From assembly GCF_001544295.1 (NCBI RefSeq), contig NZ_BCQF01000003.1:62001-126000 (forward strand): a stretch of DNA of 64,000 bases. The letters are read 5' to 3'. This DNA comes from Enterococcus pseudoavium NBRC 100491. GTDB taxonomy: Bacteria; Bacillota; Bacilli; Lactobacillales; Enterococcaceae. Numbering within the stretch: the first letter of the stretch is position 1; each line of letters begins with the position of its first letter. Positions 27,920 through 37,612 of this stretch are shown here, piece by piece. A program made the translations under genes and the position numbers. Under the pieces are notes generated by a model. That model was not told the DNA's origin. It searched no databases and saw only the letters and a list, made by a program, of their open reading frames with translations.

Positions 27920-27947
27920 ATTATATCGAAATCTAATCCTTTTGCAA
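27920..27947 (-). promoter_or_regulatory. hpf promoter
   Basis: Minus-strand -10 TATAAT (27920-27925) with -35 TTGCAA (27942-27947), spacer 16, about 75 bases before the hpf ATG. Confidence 0.65.
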
Positions 27948-27987
27948 AGTAAATCGCTATCAATTTCATAATCAAAAAAAATGCATT

Positions 27988-28653
27988 TTAACGGGCAAAA
28001 GTCAAGCTTTTCACTGTTTTTACTCCATTTTTATAAAGTAATTCGGCACCATGAAAGAGCGTCCGTCCCGTCGTGTAAACATCGTCCACTAATAAAACTT
28101 TTTGATTTCTAATTTTTTGATTTGACTCAATCAGTTCGAAAGGCTGTTCCATTTTTAAACGTTCTGCACGTGATTTTTCTGCTTGGGGCGGTCGCTCTTG
28201 CCGTTTCAATAATAAGCGATAAGGGATTTTCGTTTCCGCCAAACAACCGCAAACTTGATTGAACCCTCGCTGGCTAAAACGGACTTCAGATAATGGTAAG
28301 GGGCAGATTAAATAGTCGCGATAACTTTGTAAGGCTTGCTTAAGCTCAGGGACAAAAGCCCCGCGAATTCGGTAATCCCCTTTAAACTTATAGGCTTTAA
28401 TCCACTGCCGAAACCCTTCATCATACTGAAACAACGAGTGATTGGCTAAAACAAAGCCTAGTTCTTTCTGCCAACTTTGACAATCTTGACAAAGTTCAGC
28501 AACCTGGCCGCGGCCACAACCAGGACACGCCGTCGCGGAATCAATTTTAGTAAATAATTTTTCACATTGCTGACAACGTTGCTTGGTGGAGCAAAATAAT
28601 TCTCGTAAAGTTAGATTTCCAACCCATTCTTTTTGACAACAGCTACAATGCAT
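27988..28653 (-). CDS. comFC: ComF-family phosphoribosyltransferase-like competence protein
   Basis: 221 residues. A zinc-finger N-terminus with four CxxC pairs (CSCCQKEW, CQQC, CPGCGRG, CQDC) is followed by a phosphoribosyltransferase fold with the PRPP loop VLLVDDVYTTGRTL (about 185-198) and CPLPLSEVRFSQRGFNQ. ComFC works with ComFA in uptake of single-stranded DNA. Its start overlaps the end of comFA by 11 bp. It is intact although comFA is frameshifted. Confidence 0.92.
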   Translation of the reverse strand: MHCSCCQKEWVGNLTLRELFCSTKQRCQQCEKLFTKIDSATACPGCGRGQVAELCQDCQSWQKELGFVLANHSLFQYDEGFRQWIKAYKFKGDYRIRGAFVPELKQALQSYRDYLICPLPLSEVRFSQRGFNQVCGCLAETKIPYRLLLKRQERPPQAEKSRAERLKMEQPFELIESNQKIRNQKVLLVDDVYTTGRTLFHGAELLYKNGVKTVKSLTFAR

Positions 28654-29946
28654 CGATCAATCCCCCTGCACGTGCTTGACGATTATTTTCTTCGATTTCC
28701 TTGATCGCTGCTTTGATTGCGCTAGTCACTTCACTCGTAATAAAGATAACTTCTGCTTGCGTGTATTCTCCTTTCCGGTCAGCTCGACCGGCGATTTGTA
28801 CCAAAGCTGCTTGCGTAAAGATCCGATGGGAGGCCTGCAATACAACCACCGAAACATTTTCAAAGGTAACCCCACGTTCTAAAATTGTTGTTGTTAGCAA
28901 CAACTGATATTTTCCTGCGCGCATATTTTCAACTTTAACCAAACGTTCCTGATCAGCGGCAAAGACAGTCGTCATTTGACACTCGGGAAATTTTTTTGGA
29001 GGTAGCAACTGAGCTTCTCTAGAAGTGGAATACTAGGACAAAAAAGGAGCAGATTATTCTTATCCAGTAGTTCTACTAGTTTCACGACTGCTTTTTTGCT
29101 CAGTTCAGCCTTTAACAGTCGTTGCTTCAACCGCCAATCAAATAAAAGTTGCGGAACTGGCAGCGGTCGGCGATGATAACGAGCCGGTAAATGATACAAA
29201 CGGTCGACGCTTTTTTTCAATTGGGGACTAGGTGTCGCACTTAAATAAACCCGTTGGCCCGTTGCTTGTCCGGCTTTACCAACAGCCCGAATCAATAAAG
29301 GATCCTGCGCATATGGAAAAGCATCCACTTCATCAACGATCACCAAATCAAAATAGTTTTGGTAGCGTAAAAGCTGATGGACCGTACAAATCACAAAAAC
29401 ATCGCCGGCTTCTTTTTTCTCTTGTCCATGAAAAAGACTGATCGCTTCTTGGGGAAAGGCCTGTGTGAAACGCAAATATAGTTCATTACAGACATCGACT
29501 CTGGGAGCGGTAATAGCAATCCGCTTACCTTCTTCCAAAAATTTCTTGAGTAGTAAAAACAACATTTCGGTCTTGCCGGCTCCCGTCACCGCCCAGAGTA
29601 AGAACGTACGGCCAATTGCCTGATCGGCAACTAATTTTTGAGCAATTTTTTCTTGCGCTGGAGACAAAATACCTTGCCAAACCAATTTTACTGATCTGGG
29701 AGCTATTTTTTTAGCAGGAAAGTAATACAAAAATGTTTGACTGGTCATCCGACCCAAACTCAAACAGTGGGGACAATAGAAAAATCCTGCTGGAACCTTT
29801 ACTTGCGACAAACTTTCACAACGCTCACAAAAATAGCCCTGCGAAACCTTTTGCAACGCTGGTTTTTTACAGGCATTAGCTAAATCAACGGTCGGATAAA
29901 AAGTTTGCCATTCACTGACGGATAATTGTTGCCCGATTGTTTCCAT
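28643..29946 (-). pseudogene. comFA: comFA, DNA-uptake helicase gene interrupted by a frameshift at an A7 tract
   Basis: ComFA is the DEAD-box ATPase that pulls DNA across the membrane in competence. The first frame (29946 down to 28972, 324 residues) has the four-Cys zinc finger (CERCESL/CPHCLSL, about 38-63), Walker A VTGAGKTEM, VIVDEVDAFP and LSATPSP. The second frame (to 28643) carries the remaining helicase motifs TTILERGVTF and QIAGRADRKGEY. They join at a run of seven A on the coding strand (plus T7 at 28991-28997): eight A would give LQKKFPECQMTTVFAADQER and one protein of about 437 residues. It may be a true mutation, a sequencing slip or slippage-controlled. Confidence 0.85.
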
Positions 29947-30010
29947 AAGTGCGCCTCCTTTTTAACAAGATACGTATTTTTTCCAGGTGTCATTTAGTTC
30001 TGCCCAACAA

Positions 30011-30050
30011 AAAAGGCGCATGACCAAAATCTAGTCATACTCCCTTTTTA
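30011..30050 (-). terminator. Terminator after the DUF7662-type gene
   Basis: An imperfect hairpin with arms AAAAGG..ATGAC and GTCAT..CCTTTTT and a minus-strand T6 run at 30009-30014. It belongs loosely to the same terminator group. Confidence 0.7.
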
Positions 30051-30060
30051 CTTTTATTAT

Positions 30061-30342
30061 TTACATTAGCCAATTTGATTTCACTAATTTATTAAACACC
30101 ACGTATTCCTTTTTAAGATTGACTTGGACCACTTCATAGTTTGCATTTAACCAACCATAAGCACCTTTTTCAGGATGACGATAGTCGTTGGCCCACCAGT
30201 CTGGATCTTTTCTTGCCGTTTGCGGTAAGCCGCTGCGAGGGAATAGTAACTCATCAAATTGGGTGAAAGTCAACGTTACTTGCGAACCGTTGTTACTCTT
30301 CAAGTAATGGGTAATCCCATCGTATTTTTTGATGCGTGTCAT
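30061..30342 (-). CDS. DUF7662-like small protein of unknown function
   Basis: 93 residues from the ATG at 30340-30342, chosen for GGAGG seven bases upstream; a longer start has no site. The pattern ITHYLKS, VTLTFTQFDELLFPR, LPQTARKDPDWWANDYRHPE, AYGWLNANYEVVQVNL and VVF resembles a small domain found alone or attached to restriction-like and regulatory proteins (I believe DUF7662). The WW and ARK residues look conserved. It has its own ribosome site and terminator. No function can be given; upstream gene yigZ is divergent. Confidence 0.7.
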   Translation of the reverse strand: MTRIKKYDGITHYLKSNNGSQVTLTFTQFDELLFPRSGLPQTARKDPDWWANDYRHPEKGAYGWLNANYEVVQVNLKKEYVVFNKLVKSNWLM

Positions 30343-30391
30343 CCTTATCCCTCCACTTTTAAACAAAATCTATTATCCAAACAGCCTTTGG

Positions 30392-30421
30392 TTGAAACTT
30401 GCCCTGCTTTTCTCCTATACT
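30392..30421 (+). promoter_or_regulatory. yigZ promoter
   Basis: TTGAAA (30392-30397) and TATACT (30416-30421) are 18 bp apart, 32 bases before the ATG. Confidence 0.6.
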
Positions 30422-30452
30422 GAGAGATAGAAAAAAACAAAAGCGAGGCAAA

Positions 30453-31097
30453 ATGATGCTGCAAACCTATCGAACGATCAAAGAAGACGATCAACATGAG
30501 ATTGAAATCAAAAAATCTCGTTTCATCTGCTTTTTAAAACGGATCGAATCCGAAGAAGAAGCTAAAAATTTTATCCAGCAAATCAAAAAAGAACATTGGA
30601 AAGCAAACCATAACTGCAGCGCCTTCGTACTAGGCGAACGCAGCGAAATCCAACGCTCCTCTGACGATGGCGAACCTAGTGGAACGGCCGGCGTCCCAAT
30701 GCTAGAGGTCTTGAAAAAAAATGATTTAATCAATGTCTGCGCCGTTGTCACTCGCTACTTTGGTGGAACAAAGTTAGGGGCCGGCGGACTGATTCGGGCC
30801 TATTCCGGTGCGGTTGCCCAAGCGATTCAGGCAGTGGGCGTCGTTGAGGGCCGACTGCAACAAGAAATTTTGGTCCAACTCGATTACCCTAATTGGGGAA
30901 AGTTGGAGAATTTCCTTACCGCTAGACAAATTGCTGTGAAAGAAACCCACTTTACTGACCAAGTAATCGTAACCTGTATGATCGATGAAGACAAAACAGA
31001 TCTTTTTGAAGCCCAAGTCACCGATTTATTAAGTGGCCAGGCACGTTTCACGACCGGTGAGGTCACCTATCATGAAGAAATAATCCAAGAAGCTTAG
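30453..31097 (+). CDS. YigZ/IMPACT-family protein
   Basis: 214 residues from the ATG at 30453 with GCGAGG upstream and a promoter at 30392-30421; a further upstream ATG lies inside that promoter. The N-terminal UPF0029 domain (about 10-120) has KKSRFICFLKRI, NHNCSAFVLG, SSDDGEPSGTAG and RYFGGTKLGAGGLIRAYS, all family hallmarks. The C-terminal DUF1949 domain follows. The eukaryotic relative IMPACT modulates translational stress signalling; in bacteria the role is not settled. One of few plus-strand genes here, convergent with a GntR gene. Confidence 0.93.
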   Translation: MMLQTYRTIKEDDQHEIEIKKSRFICFLKRIESEEEAKNFIQQIKKEHWKANHNCSAFVLGERSEIQRSSDDGEPSGTAGVPMLEVLKKNDLINVCAVVTRYFGGTKLGAGGLIRAYSGAVAQAIQAVGVVEGRLQQEILVQLDYPNWGKLENFLTARQIAVKETHFTDQVIVTCMIDEDKTDLFEAQVTDLLSGQARFTTGEVTYHEEIIQEA

Positions 31098-31115
31098 CTG
31101 CTTGGATTATTTTTC
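31082..31115 (+). terminator. Terminator overlapping the yigZ end
   Basis: AATCCAAG (31082-31089) pairs with CTTGGATT (31101-31108), with an inner AGC/GCT, then TATTTTT. It includes the yigZ stop codon. Confidence 0.8.
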
Positions 31116-31811
31116 TAAATAAAATTCAAAACGACTGCCAACGTATTGCGTCCGGACATACTCAAAGGGACGGCCATCAGCTAAATAGGAGACTTGGCGT
31201 AAACGCAAGATCGCATCGCCGCGTTTCATCGCTAAATAATCTGCAATTTGTTCCGAGGCTACTGTCGCTGAAACTGTCTGGTTGGCCCGACCAATTTCGA
31301 GGCCTTTTTCCTGCAACGTATGATAGAAAGAATCCGTGATTTCTTCTTTACTGAAGCCCTCCACCAATTTTGCCGGAATACTAGCGACTTCAAAACAAAT
31401 CGGAACATCATCGGCATAGCGAATCCGCTCCATCCGCAAAACTTGTTCGCCTTGTTCCAAATCTAATTTTTCAGCCTCACTGGAACTAGCCCGTGACCGG
31501 AAGAAAGAAATTGTTTTACTAGAAGGAATTTTATTCAACGATTCCATAATATCCGTGAAACTAGTTGTCCCACTCATTTTTTCTTGGACTTTATGACTTG
31601 CCACGTAGGTTCCCGAACCGATTTTTCGTTCCAAAATCCCTTCATCGGACAACGTTTGAATCGCTTGGCGCAAAGTCATTCGGCTTACACCGAATTTTAG
31701 TGATAATTCTCGTTCAGAAGGCAAACGATCCCCAACCTTCCATACGCCATTTTCAATTTCATGTTTCAATTGATCATGTATTTGAATATAAACCGGCACT
31801 TGATTAGCCAC
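31107..31811 (-). CDS. GntR/HutC-family transcriptional regulator with UTRA domain
   Basis: 234 residues from GTG at 31809-31811; a TTG seven codons upstream is possible but reads through the G-rich ribosome site. The winged helix (about 5-70: VPVYIQIHDQLKHEIENG, LPSERELSLKFGVSRMTLRQAIQTL, KIGSGTYV) is followed by a UTRA ligand domain (about 85-234, with RMERIRYADDVPICFEVASIP). Relatives sense sugars or amino sugars. No transport or sugar genes lie beside it, so the regulon is elsewhere. Confidence 0.9.
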   Translation of the reverse strand: MANQVPVYIQIHDQLKHEIENGVWKVGDRLPSERELSLKFGVSRMTLRQAIQTLSDEGILERKIGSGTYVASHKVQEKMSGTTSFTDIMESLNKIPSSKTISFFRSRASSSEAEKLDLEQGEQVLRMERIRYADDVPICFEVASIPAKLVEGFSKEEITDSFYHTLQEKGLEIGRANQTVSATVASEQIADYLAMKRGDAILRLRQVSYLADGRPFEYVRTQYVGSRFEFYLEK

Positions 31812-31919
31812 GTTCCTTCCCCCCCCGTTCAATTTTCTAATCTTATTATAACTGGTATATACCTAATGCACAACCAAAATCAATTTGTACTCGCGTTGCT
31901 GAATCTTTTTTTTAAAACA

Positions 31920-31953
31920 AAAAGAGTAGACCCAGATTAATTGGTCTACTCTT
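31920..31953 (-). terminator. Terminator after the large activase gene
   Basis: AAGAGTAGACC (31922-31932) pairs with GGTCTACTCTT (31943-31953); the minus strand continues TTTTTGTTTT. Confidence 0.88.
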
Positions 31954-31957
31954 ACGA

Positions 31958-34900
31958 TTAGTTTTTCACTTCTGTTTTTAATTGCTTATTGGCTGTCGCC
32001 ATCATCAAACGGATGCGATTCAATTGGTTTACAATCGAAACACCCGGATCATAATCGATCGCCGCAATGTTTGATTTAGGGAATTGGTGACGTAATTCTT
32101 TGATGACGCCTTTTCCGACCACGTGGTTTGGCAAACACCCGAATGGCTGCATACAAACAATGTTATTCACACCAGTCTTCAATAAATCAATCATTTCCCC
32201 CGTTAAGAACCAGCCTTCACCTGTGTGGTTACCGATGGAAAGAATCTTGCTGGCATCCTCAGCCAGCTGATAGATCGAATGGATGCCCGTAAAGCGTTCA
32301 GAAGCCCGTAATGCTTTGTCCATTGGTTTTTCCACGACTTCGATCAATTTGATGGCCATTTCGGCTAAGTTTTTATTTTTCTTCGGCATGCCCAGATTGT
32401 CATACTTCCAAATTTGGTTGTATAAAGAATAGTTCATAAAACCAATCAAGTCTGGCACTACCGCTTCTGCACCTTCTGCTTCAAGTAAACGGACGATATC
32501 ATTGTTAGCTGTAGGTGAATATTTCACTAAAATCTCCCCAACAACGCCGACTTTTGGCTTAACCTCATTGGAAATTGGCACTGTATCAAAATCTTTGATG
32601 ATTTTTTTCATATTTTTATTGAAAAGCGTCAAAGAGCCGTTTCGGACATTGCTCTCGACTTTTTTCAGCCATTCTTCGTGCAACGCATCGATTTGACCTT
32701 TTTCCAATTCATAAGGACGGGTCCGATAAACCACACGTTCAAACAAATCACCATAAAGAATCGCGACCACGATTCGTTTTAGCATCGGTAAGGTGTATTT
32801 GAAGCCTGGATTGCTTTCTACACCTTTGTTACCAAGTGAAACAGAAACCACCGGAACTTGAGGAAAGCCAGCATCATTTAGGGCTTTACGTAACAATGGA
32901 ATATAGTTCGTTGCCCGACAGCCGCCGCCGGTTTGACTCATCATCACACTAGTATTGTTTAAATCATATTCACCACTTTGTAAAGCCTCTACTAATTGTC
33001 CAATCGAAATAATCGCTGGGTAACAAGAATCATTATTGACGTATTTCAGTCCGACATTGACCGCTTCACGATCCATCGCTGGCAAGCAAACGACATTGTA
33101 GCCCGAGGCTTCCAACGCGATATCAAACAAGCCAGATTGATGGATTGGGCTGAGCATTGGTAATAAAAGCGTGTGTTTTTTACGCATTTCTTTTGTAAAG
33201 ACGATTTTTTCCGGTTCTTCAAAACGTTTGACTGGTTTAAAGTTTGTTTTGTCTCGCTCGCTTACGGCCGCTTTTAACGAACGTAAACGAATCCGGATAG
33301 CGCCTAGGTTAGAACCTTCATCAATTTTCAAGACCGTGTAGATTTTGCCATATTGATCCATAATTTCTTCCACTTGATCAGTCGTAACGGCATCTAAGCC
33401 GCAACCAAATGAATTCAATTGAACCAATTCAAGATTTTTTGATTTGGCAACCACGCGAGCAGCGGCGTATAACCGAGAATGATACACCCATTGATTCACG
33501 ACCCGCAAATTGCCGACATCACTTAAATGAGAGACACTATCTTCCGTCAAAACGTGGAAACCTTCTTGCGTAATGACTTCCGCGATGCCGTGATTAATCT
33601 CTGGATCCAAATGATACGGACGCCCCGAAAGTACGACACCACGCTCGCCTTTTTGATTGAGCATCAATAAGGTCTCTTCCCCTTTTTGACGAACATCTTC
33701 TTTGAAAACCGCTAATTCTTCATACGCGTGATGCAAAGCACTGTCAATCTCCTCTTGGCTGATCCCCAAATCTTGGAAACAGCGCCCTAACACTTTAGCG
33801 ACAGAGGCTTCATTGGCTAAGTTCAAGTAAGGATTGCGATAATCAACTTTGCCTTCACGAATATCATCGACATTATTGCGAATTACATCGGGATAACTTT
33901 GAACGATTGGGCAGTTGAAATGATTATCTGCTTCTTTTGCTTCTTCCCGTTCAAAGACCACTCCCGGATAAAAAATCATTGGTACGCCGCTATCGATCAA
34001 CGCCTGGATATGACCGTGGGCGATTTTAGCAGGATAACAGGCCGTATCACTAGGAATGGTTTCCATTCCTTGTTCGTACAATTCTTTGTTTGAACGTGGT
34101 GATAATTTCACACGGAAACCAAGATCACTGAAAAAAGTATGCCATAAAGGATAATTCTCATACATATTCAAGACCCGTGGAATGCCAATTTCACCACGAG
34201 TGGCGTCTTTTTTCCGCAATGGACGATATTTAAACAAACGACGATATTTATAATCGACTAAATTAACTTTTTTATCTTCTTTTTTCACTTTGATCCGGGC
34301 ACCGCGTTCACAACGATTTCCCGTAATAAATTGGCGGCCATCGGAGAACAAAGTTACCGTTAGCATACAATTATTTTCACATAATCCACAGTGCGTAAAC
34401 TCTTTTTCAGCCGTAAAACTATCGATCTCTGCTAAAGAAAGTGTAGTCGTTGTTTCCCCAACTTCATAATTTTCTAAAGCGATTAAGGCCGCTCCAAAGG
34501 CCCCCATCAAGCCTGCGATGGACGGTCGAACCACTTCGCGCCCAATCACCAATTCAAAGGCCCGCAAAACAGCTTCATTATAAAAAGTTCCACCTTGACA
34601 GACGATTTTAGCGCCTAACTCTTCTGGCCGCCGAACTTTGATTACCTTATAAATAGCATTTTTGATGACAGAATAAGACAATCCGGCAGAAATATCTCCC
34701 ACTGAGGCGCCTTCTTTTTGGACCTGTTTTACTTTCGAGTTCATAAAAACGGTACAACGCGAGCCTAGATCAACCGGTGCCTTTGATTTCAGCGCAGCTT
34801 GAGCAAAATCTTCAACTTTATAATTCAATGATTTAGCAAACGTTTCGATAAAAGAACCGCAGCCTGAAGAACAAGCTTCATTCAATTGAATTGAAGATAA

Positions 34901-36199
34901 GGCGCCGTCTTTAATGGTCATGGCCTTCATATCTTGACCACCGATATCTAAGATGAAATCGACGCCTGGTTGGAAATGATTGGCCGCTTTATAGTGGGCC
35001 ATCGTTTCCACTTCACCGATATCAACTTTCAAAGCATTTTTAATCAGCTGTTCTCCGTAACCGGTGACCGCCGCTTTCCCGATAAAAACATTTTCCGGTA
35101 ATTTACTATACAAATCTTTTAACACGGTCATCGTTGTTTCCAATGGCTGACCTTGGTTATTGCCATAAAATGAATACATCAAGTTACCACTATCATCGAT
35201 CAAGGCAACTTTTGTGGTGGTCGAACCAGCATCGATCCCTAAGAAAGCGACTCCTTCATGTTCAGCCAAATTTTTTTCTGGTGCTTGCGCTTGACTATGA
35301 CGCAGGCGGAAATCTGCTAAATCTGCTTCATCTTCAAATAAGGGTTCTAACGTATCTGAAGGTGACAAATGGCTATCTTCAGCAGTGGTTAAACGTTGGA
35401 TTAACCCTGGCAACGTGGTCGTTTCCGCTTCTTCTGAATAAAAGGCCGCTCCCATCGCCACAAAAAGCTGTGGATTTTCCGGGAAAATAACGTTTTCCGG
35501 TGCAATATCTAAAGTTTCAATAAACCGCTGACGCAATTCTGACATGAAAAATAATGGACCGCCTAAAAAAGCAATATTCCCTTTGATTTTTCGTCCAGCT
35601 GCTAGCCCGGCAATCGTTTGATTCACTACGGCTTGAAAAATACTCGCCGCAATATCTTCTTTTGCTGCTCCTTCATTGATCAAGGGTTGGACATCAGTCT
35701 TCGCAAAGACCCCGCAACGTGAAGCAATTGGATAGAGCGTTTTATAATTTTTAGCTAGTTCGTTCACACCATTGGCATCCGTTTTTAACAAAGCCGCCAT
35801 CTGATCAATAAAAGCGCCCGTACCACCAGCACAACTACCGTTCATGCGTTGCTCCAAAGAACCTTCAAAAAATGTGATTTTCGCGTCTTCACCGCCCAAT
35901 TCAATCGCTACATCTGTTTCAGGAATTATTTCTTCGACTGTCCGTGTACAGGCGATGACCTCTTGAACAAAAGGAATTGCCAAAACATCCGCTAGACCCA
36001 TCCCACCGGAACCGGTGATACTCATGGTCATTGCTTGTTGACCGATGACTGCTTCTGCTTCGCGCAAGACACGTTCTGTGGCAGTTTTCACATCTGAAAA
36101 ATGACGTTCGTACTTCGCAAATAGACTTTCATTTTGTTCATTCAAAATGACCAACTTGACGGTTGTAGAGCCAACATCAATCCCCGCTCGTAATGTCAT
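31958..36199 (-). CDS. Large acyl-CoA dehydratase activase-related protein (two ASKHA domains, DUF2229, HgdB-like)
   Basis: 1413 residues, cytoplasmic. Domain 1 (about 5-255) and domain 2 (about 318-580) are BadF/BadG/BcrA/BcrD-type ATPases: [10 protein letters not shown] (6-15) and [10 protein letters not shown] (321-330), each with cluster-binding Cys positions, C123 in [10 protein letters not shown] and C162 in SRCGVF, C443/C447 in ACSSGCGSF and C482 in SRCTVF. Then HCGLCENNC near 608 and DUF2229 plus an HgdB-like region up to the end with [14 protein letters not shown] and [10 protein letters not shown]. Simple activases pass ATP-driven low-potential electrons to 2-hydroxyacyl-CoA dehydratases. 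This fused protein has no dehydratase subunit genes beside it, so its partner and substrate are unknown. Confidence 0.88.
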   Translation of the reverse strand: MTLRAGIDVGSTTVKLVILNEQNESLFAKYERHFSDVKTATERVLREAEAVIGQQAMTMSITGSGGMGLADVLAIPFVQEVIACTRTVEEIIPETDVAIELGGEDAKITFFEGSLEQRMNGSCAGGTGAFIDQMAALLKTDANGVNELAKNYKTLYPIASRCGVFAKTDVQPLINEGAAKEDIAASIFQAVVNQTIAGLAAGRKIKGNIAFLGGPLFFMSELRQRFIETLDIAPENVIFPENPQLFVAMGAAFYSEEAETTTLPGLIQRLTTAEDSHLSPSDTLEPLFEDEADLADFRLRHSQAQAPEKNLAEHEGVAFLGIDAGSTTTKVALIDDSGNLMYSFYGNNQGQPLETTMTVLKDLYSKLPENVFIGKAAVTGYGEQLIKNALKVDIGEVETMAHYKAANHFQPGVDFILDIGGQDMKAMTIKDGALSSIQLNEACSSGCGSFIETFAKSLNYKVEDFAQAALKSKAPVDLGSRCTVFMNSKVKQVQKEGASVGDISAGLSYSVIKNAIYKVIKVRRPEELGAKIVCQGGTFYNEAVLRAFELVIGREVVRPSIAGLMGAFGAALIALENYEVGETTTTLSLAEIDSFTAEKEFTHCGLCENNCMLTVTLFSDGRQFITGNRCERGARIKVKKEDKKVNLVDYKYRRLFKYRPLRKKDATRGEIGIPRVLNMYENYPLWHTFFSDLGFRVKLSPRSNKELYEQGMETIPSDTACYPAKIAHGHIQALIDSGVPMIFYPGVVFEREEAKEADNHFNCPIVQSYPDVIRNNVDDIREGKVDYRNPYLNLANEASVAKVLGRCFQDLGISQEEIDSALHHAYEELAVFKEDVRQKGEETLLMLNQKGERGVVLSGRPYHLDPEINHGIAEVITQEGFHVLTEDSVSHLSDVGNLRVVNQWVYHSRLYAAARVVAKSKNLELVQLNSFGCGLDAVTTDQVEEIMDQYGKIYTVLKIDEGSNLGAIRIRLRSLKAAVSERDKTNFKPVKRFEEPEKIVFTKEMRKKHTLLLPMLSPIHQSGLFDIALEASGYNVVCLPAMDREAVNVGLKYVNNDSCYPAIISIGQLVEALQSGEYDLNNTSVMMSQTGGGCRATNYIPLLRKALNDAGFPQVPVVSVSLGNKGVESNPGFKYTLPMLKRIVVAILYGDLFERVVYRTRPYELEKGQIDALHEEWLKKVESNVRNGSLTLFNKNMKKIIKDFDTVPISNEVKPKVGVVGEILVKYSPTANNDIVRLLEAEGAEAVVPDLIGFMNYSLYNQIWKYDNLGMPKKNKNLAEMAIKLIEVVEKPMDKALRASERFTGIHSIYQLAEDASKILSIGNHTGEGWFLTGEMIDLLKTGVNNIVCMQPFGCLPNHVVGKGVIKELRHQFPKSNIAAIDYDPGVSIVNQLNRIRLMMATANKQLKTEVKN

Positions 36200-36224
36200 A
36201 CTTATTCCTACCTTCCATTTTTAA

Positions 36225-36236
36225 CAACACATGTTG
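36225..36236. promoter_or_regulatory. Possible TetR operator between the activase and tetR
   Basis: CAACACATGTTG has perfect arms CAACA/TGTTG and lies just upstream of the activase gene. A related AGCAACA/TGTTGT pair lies near 36331-36357 before tetR. Weak evidence. Confidence 0.35.
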
Positions 36237-36376
36237 ATTAACTTACAAAGTGTTTGTTATACTACTCACGTACATTCTAAAAACATTTTGCAGGTTATGC
36301 AATCCCCAAAAAGATTTCATTCGTGCGATAAGCAACATTTCATTGCTATTTGTTGTAAAAATGAAAGGATTTTATC

Positions 36377-36985
36377 ATGGTAAAAAAAATCGATCTCCGA
36401 GTAAAACGTACCAATAAAATGATCATGGAAGCCTTTATTCATTTAGTGGAGGTTAAAGGCTACGACAACATCACCATTCAAGAAATCGCCGATGAAGCCA
36501 TGATCAATCGTGCAACCTTCTATGCTCACTTCAAAGACAAGCAGGATCTCTATGATTTTATTTTTAAACAAGCCATCGATGCCTTTGCGGCCGTTCTCGA
36601 CCCAGATCAAATCGTCCAAGGCAATCGGTTAAAAGTTCGCAAAATTGAAATGGTCTTGAAAAATATTTACGAACAAATCCAAGCCAATCGAAAATTTTTT
36701 CTTACGATTATGGATTCCTCTGGCAATGAAATTTTACGAAAAAAAATTGCCGAAATTCTCGATCAGAAATATGCCCACATTTTTAATCGGTTGAAAATCA
36801 CCGAAAACGATATCGAAGTTCCGCTTGATTTCATTATTGAGTATATGACCTCGATTTTTGTGGGAACCTTGCATTGGTGGATCACCAGCGATACAGAGAT
36901 GAGTGCAGATAGTCTTTCTAAACTAGTCGTCAAATTAGTCGGTAATGGCCATCTGACTATTTTAGGAATCGAAATTGATCATTAA
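36377..36985 (+). CDS. TetR/AcrR-family regulator divergent from the activase
   Basis: 202 residues. The helix-turn-helix spans about 27-55 (YDNITIQEIADEAMINRATFYAHFKDKQDLYDFIF), with the ATFYxHF recognition helix. The ligand domain has the FFLTIMDSSGNEILRKKI pattern and the WWITSDTEMS segment near 165 seen in DhaS-like regulators. It is divergent from the 1413-residue activase with 177 bp between, which makes that gene its most likely target. AAAGGA precedes the ATG and a strong terminator follows. Confidence 0.9.
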   Translation: MVKKIDLRVKRTNKMIMEAFIHLVEVKGYDNITIQEIADEAMINRATFYAHFKDKQDLYDFIFKQAIDAFAAVLDPDQIVQGNRLKVRKIEMVLKNIYEQIQANRKFFLTIMDSSGNEILRKKIAEILDQKYAHIFNRLKITENDIEVPLDFIIEYMTSIFVGTLHWWITSDTEMSADSLSKLVVKLVGNGHLTILGIEIDH

Positions 36986-37016
36986 GTGAATTGCTCACTC
37001 AAATGTTTTAAACATA

Positions 37017-37054
37017 AAAAGAAACGCCCAGATTTTTCTGAGCGTTTCTTTTTT
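37017..37054. terminator. Bidirectional terminator between tetR and a small gene
   Basis: AAAAGAAACGC (37017-37027), CAGA, TTTT loop, TCTG, then GCGTTTCTTTT (37042-37052) with a single mismatch inside. It is U-rich on both ends. Confidence 0.88.
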
Positions 37055-37223
37055 AATGATTTTTAGCTTTCCATTTGATGGTATGACGGGTTGGTCGGAC
37101 CGTGCGGACTTGCGGTGCTTGACCTTTTTCTTTGGTTACTTCTAATGAATTGTCTTTAAGTGTACTGTAAGCTTTTGTGACAGCATCAGCCAGCATTTCT
37201 TTGATTTCTTCAACTTTATTCAT
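37053..37223 (-). CDS. Small basic protein of unknown function, 56 residues
   Basis: An ATG at 37221-37223 with AAAGGAGC eight bases upstream opens a 56-residue frame to TAA at 37053-37055, immediately inside a terminator. The first half is an amphipathic helix (NKVEEIKEMLADAVTKAYST), the second is basic (VRTVRPTRHTIKWKAKNH). Good ribosome site, terminator and composition argue that it is real. I do not recognise the family. Nothing around it hints at function; neighbours are tRNA genes and a tetR gene. Confidence 0.7.
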   Translation of the reverse strand: MNKVEEIKEMLADAVTKAYSTLKDNSLEVTKEKGQAPQVRTVRPTRHTIKWKAKNH

Positions 37224-37503
37224 AGTAATGCTCCTTTCTTCGAAAAACGCTTCTTACTAAATGTAGCCTATATTTCAGATCGCTTCAAGCAAGAAAACTT
37301 ATCTCGAATGATTTTTTAAAGAGCTGGATTCGGTGAGCGGCTCGATGTCTTTCCTGAATACATTTTTTAAACTATCAAAAACTTTAAAACTTGCAGCAGA
37401 AAAACCAATGACGCTACAGCAACTATCAATTGAATTTTCAATAGACTGCCTGTATGACATTTAATTGGCTTTTTCTTTCTACCGTTTTGTTATCTAAAGA
37501 CAC
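37224..37503. other. Non-coding stretch between the small protein and the tRNA pair
   Basis: About 280 AT-rich bases. A 53-codon minus-strand frame (near 37300-37460) has no ribosome site and unlikely composition. No promoter motif is strong enough to name. Confidence 0.5.
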
Positions 37504-37534
37504 AAAAAAAGTGAGTTGCCTCTGCAACTCACTT
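37504..37534 (-). terminator. Terminator after the tRNA pair
   Basis: AAGTGAGTTGC (37509-37519) pairs with GCAACTCACTT (37524-37534), loop CTCT; the minus strand continues with seven T. Confidence 0.9.
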
Positions 37535-37539
37535 AACAA

Positions 37540-37611
37540 CTGGGGTAGCTGGATTCGAACCAACGCATGAGGGAGTCAAAGTCCCTTGCCTTACCGCTTG
37601 GCTATACCCCA
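37540..37611 (-). tRNA. tRNA-Gln (anticodon UUG)
   Basis: The 72-base cloverleaf has acceptor TGGGGTA/TACCCCA, D-arm GCCAAGCGGTAAGGC, anticodon loop CTTTGAC with TTG, T-loop GTTCGAATCC and discriminator G. The 3' CCA is not encoded (TTG follows), so it must be added by the nucleotidyltransferase. Confidence 0.95.
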
Positions 37612-37612
37612 A

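Noticed and set aside
27772-27975. 67-residue minus-strand frame over the hpf start and promoter
   Set aside because: It overlaps hpf in another frame, covers the hpf promoter and has no ribosome site.
28643-29008. C-terminal comFA fragment as an independent gene
   Set aside because: Its first residues are a frame-shifted copy of the poly-A region and helicase motifs V and VI only make sense joined to the upstream part.
37290-37460. 53-codon minus-strand frame starting MSYRQSIENS
   Set aside because: No Shine-Dalgarno sequence, low-complexity Ser-rich content and no terminator; probably chance.
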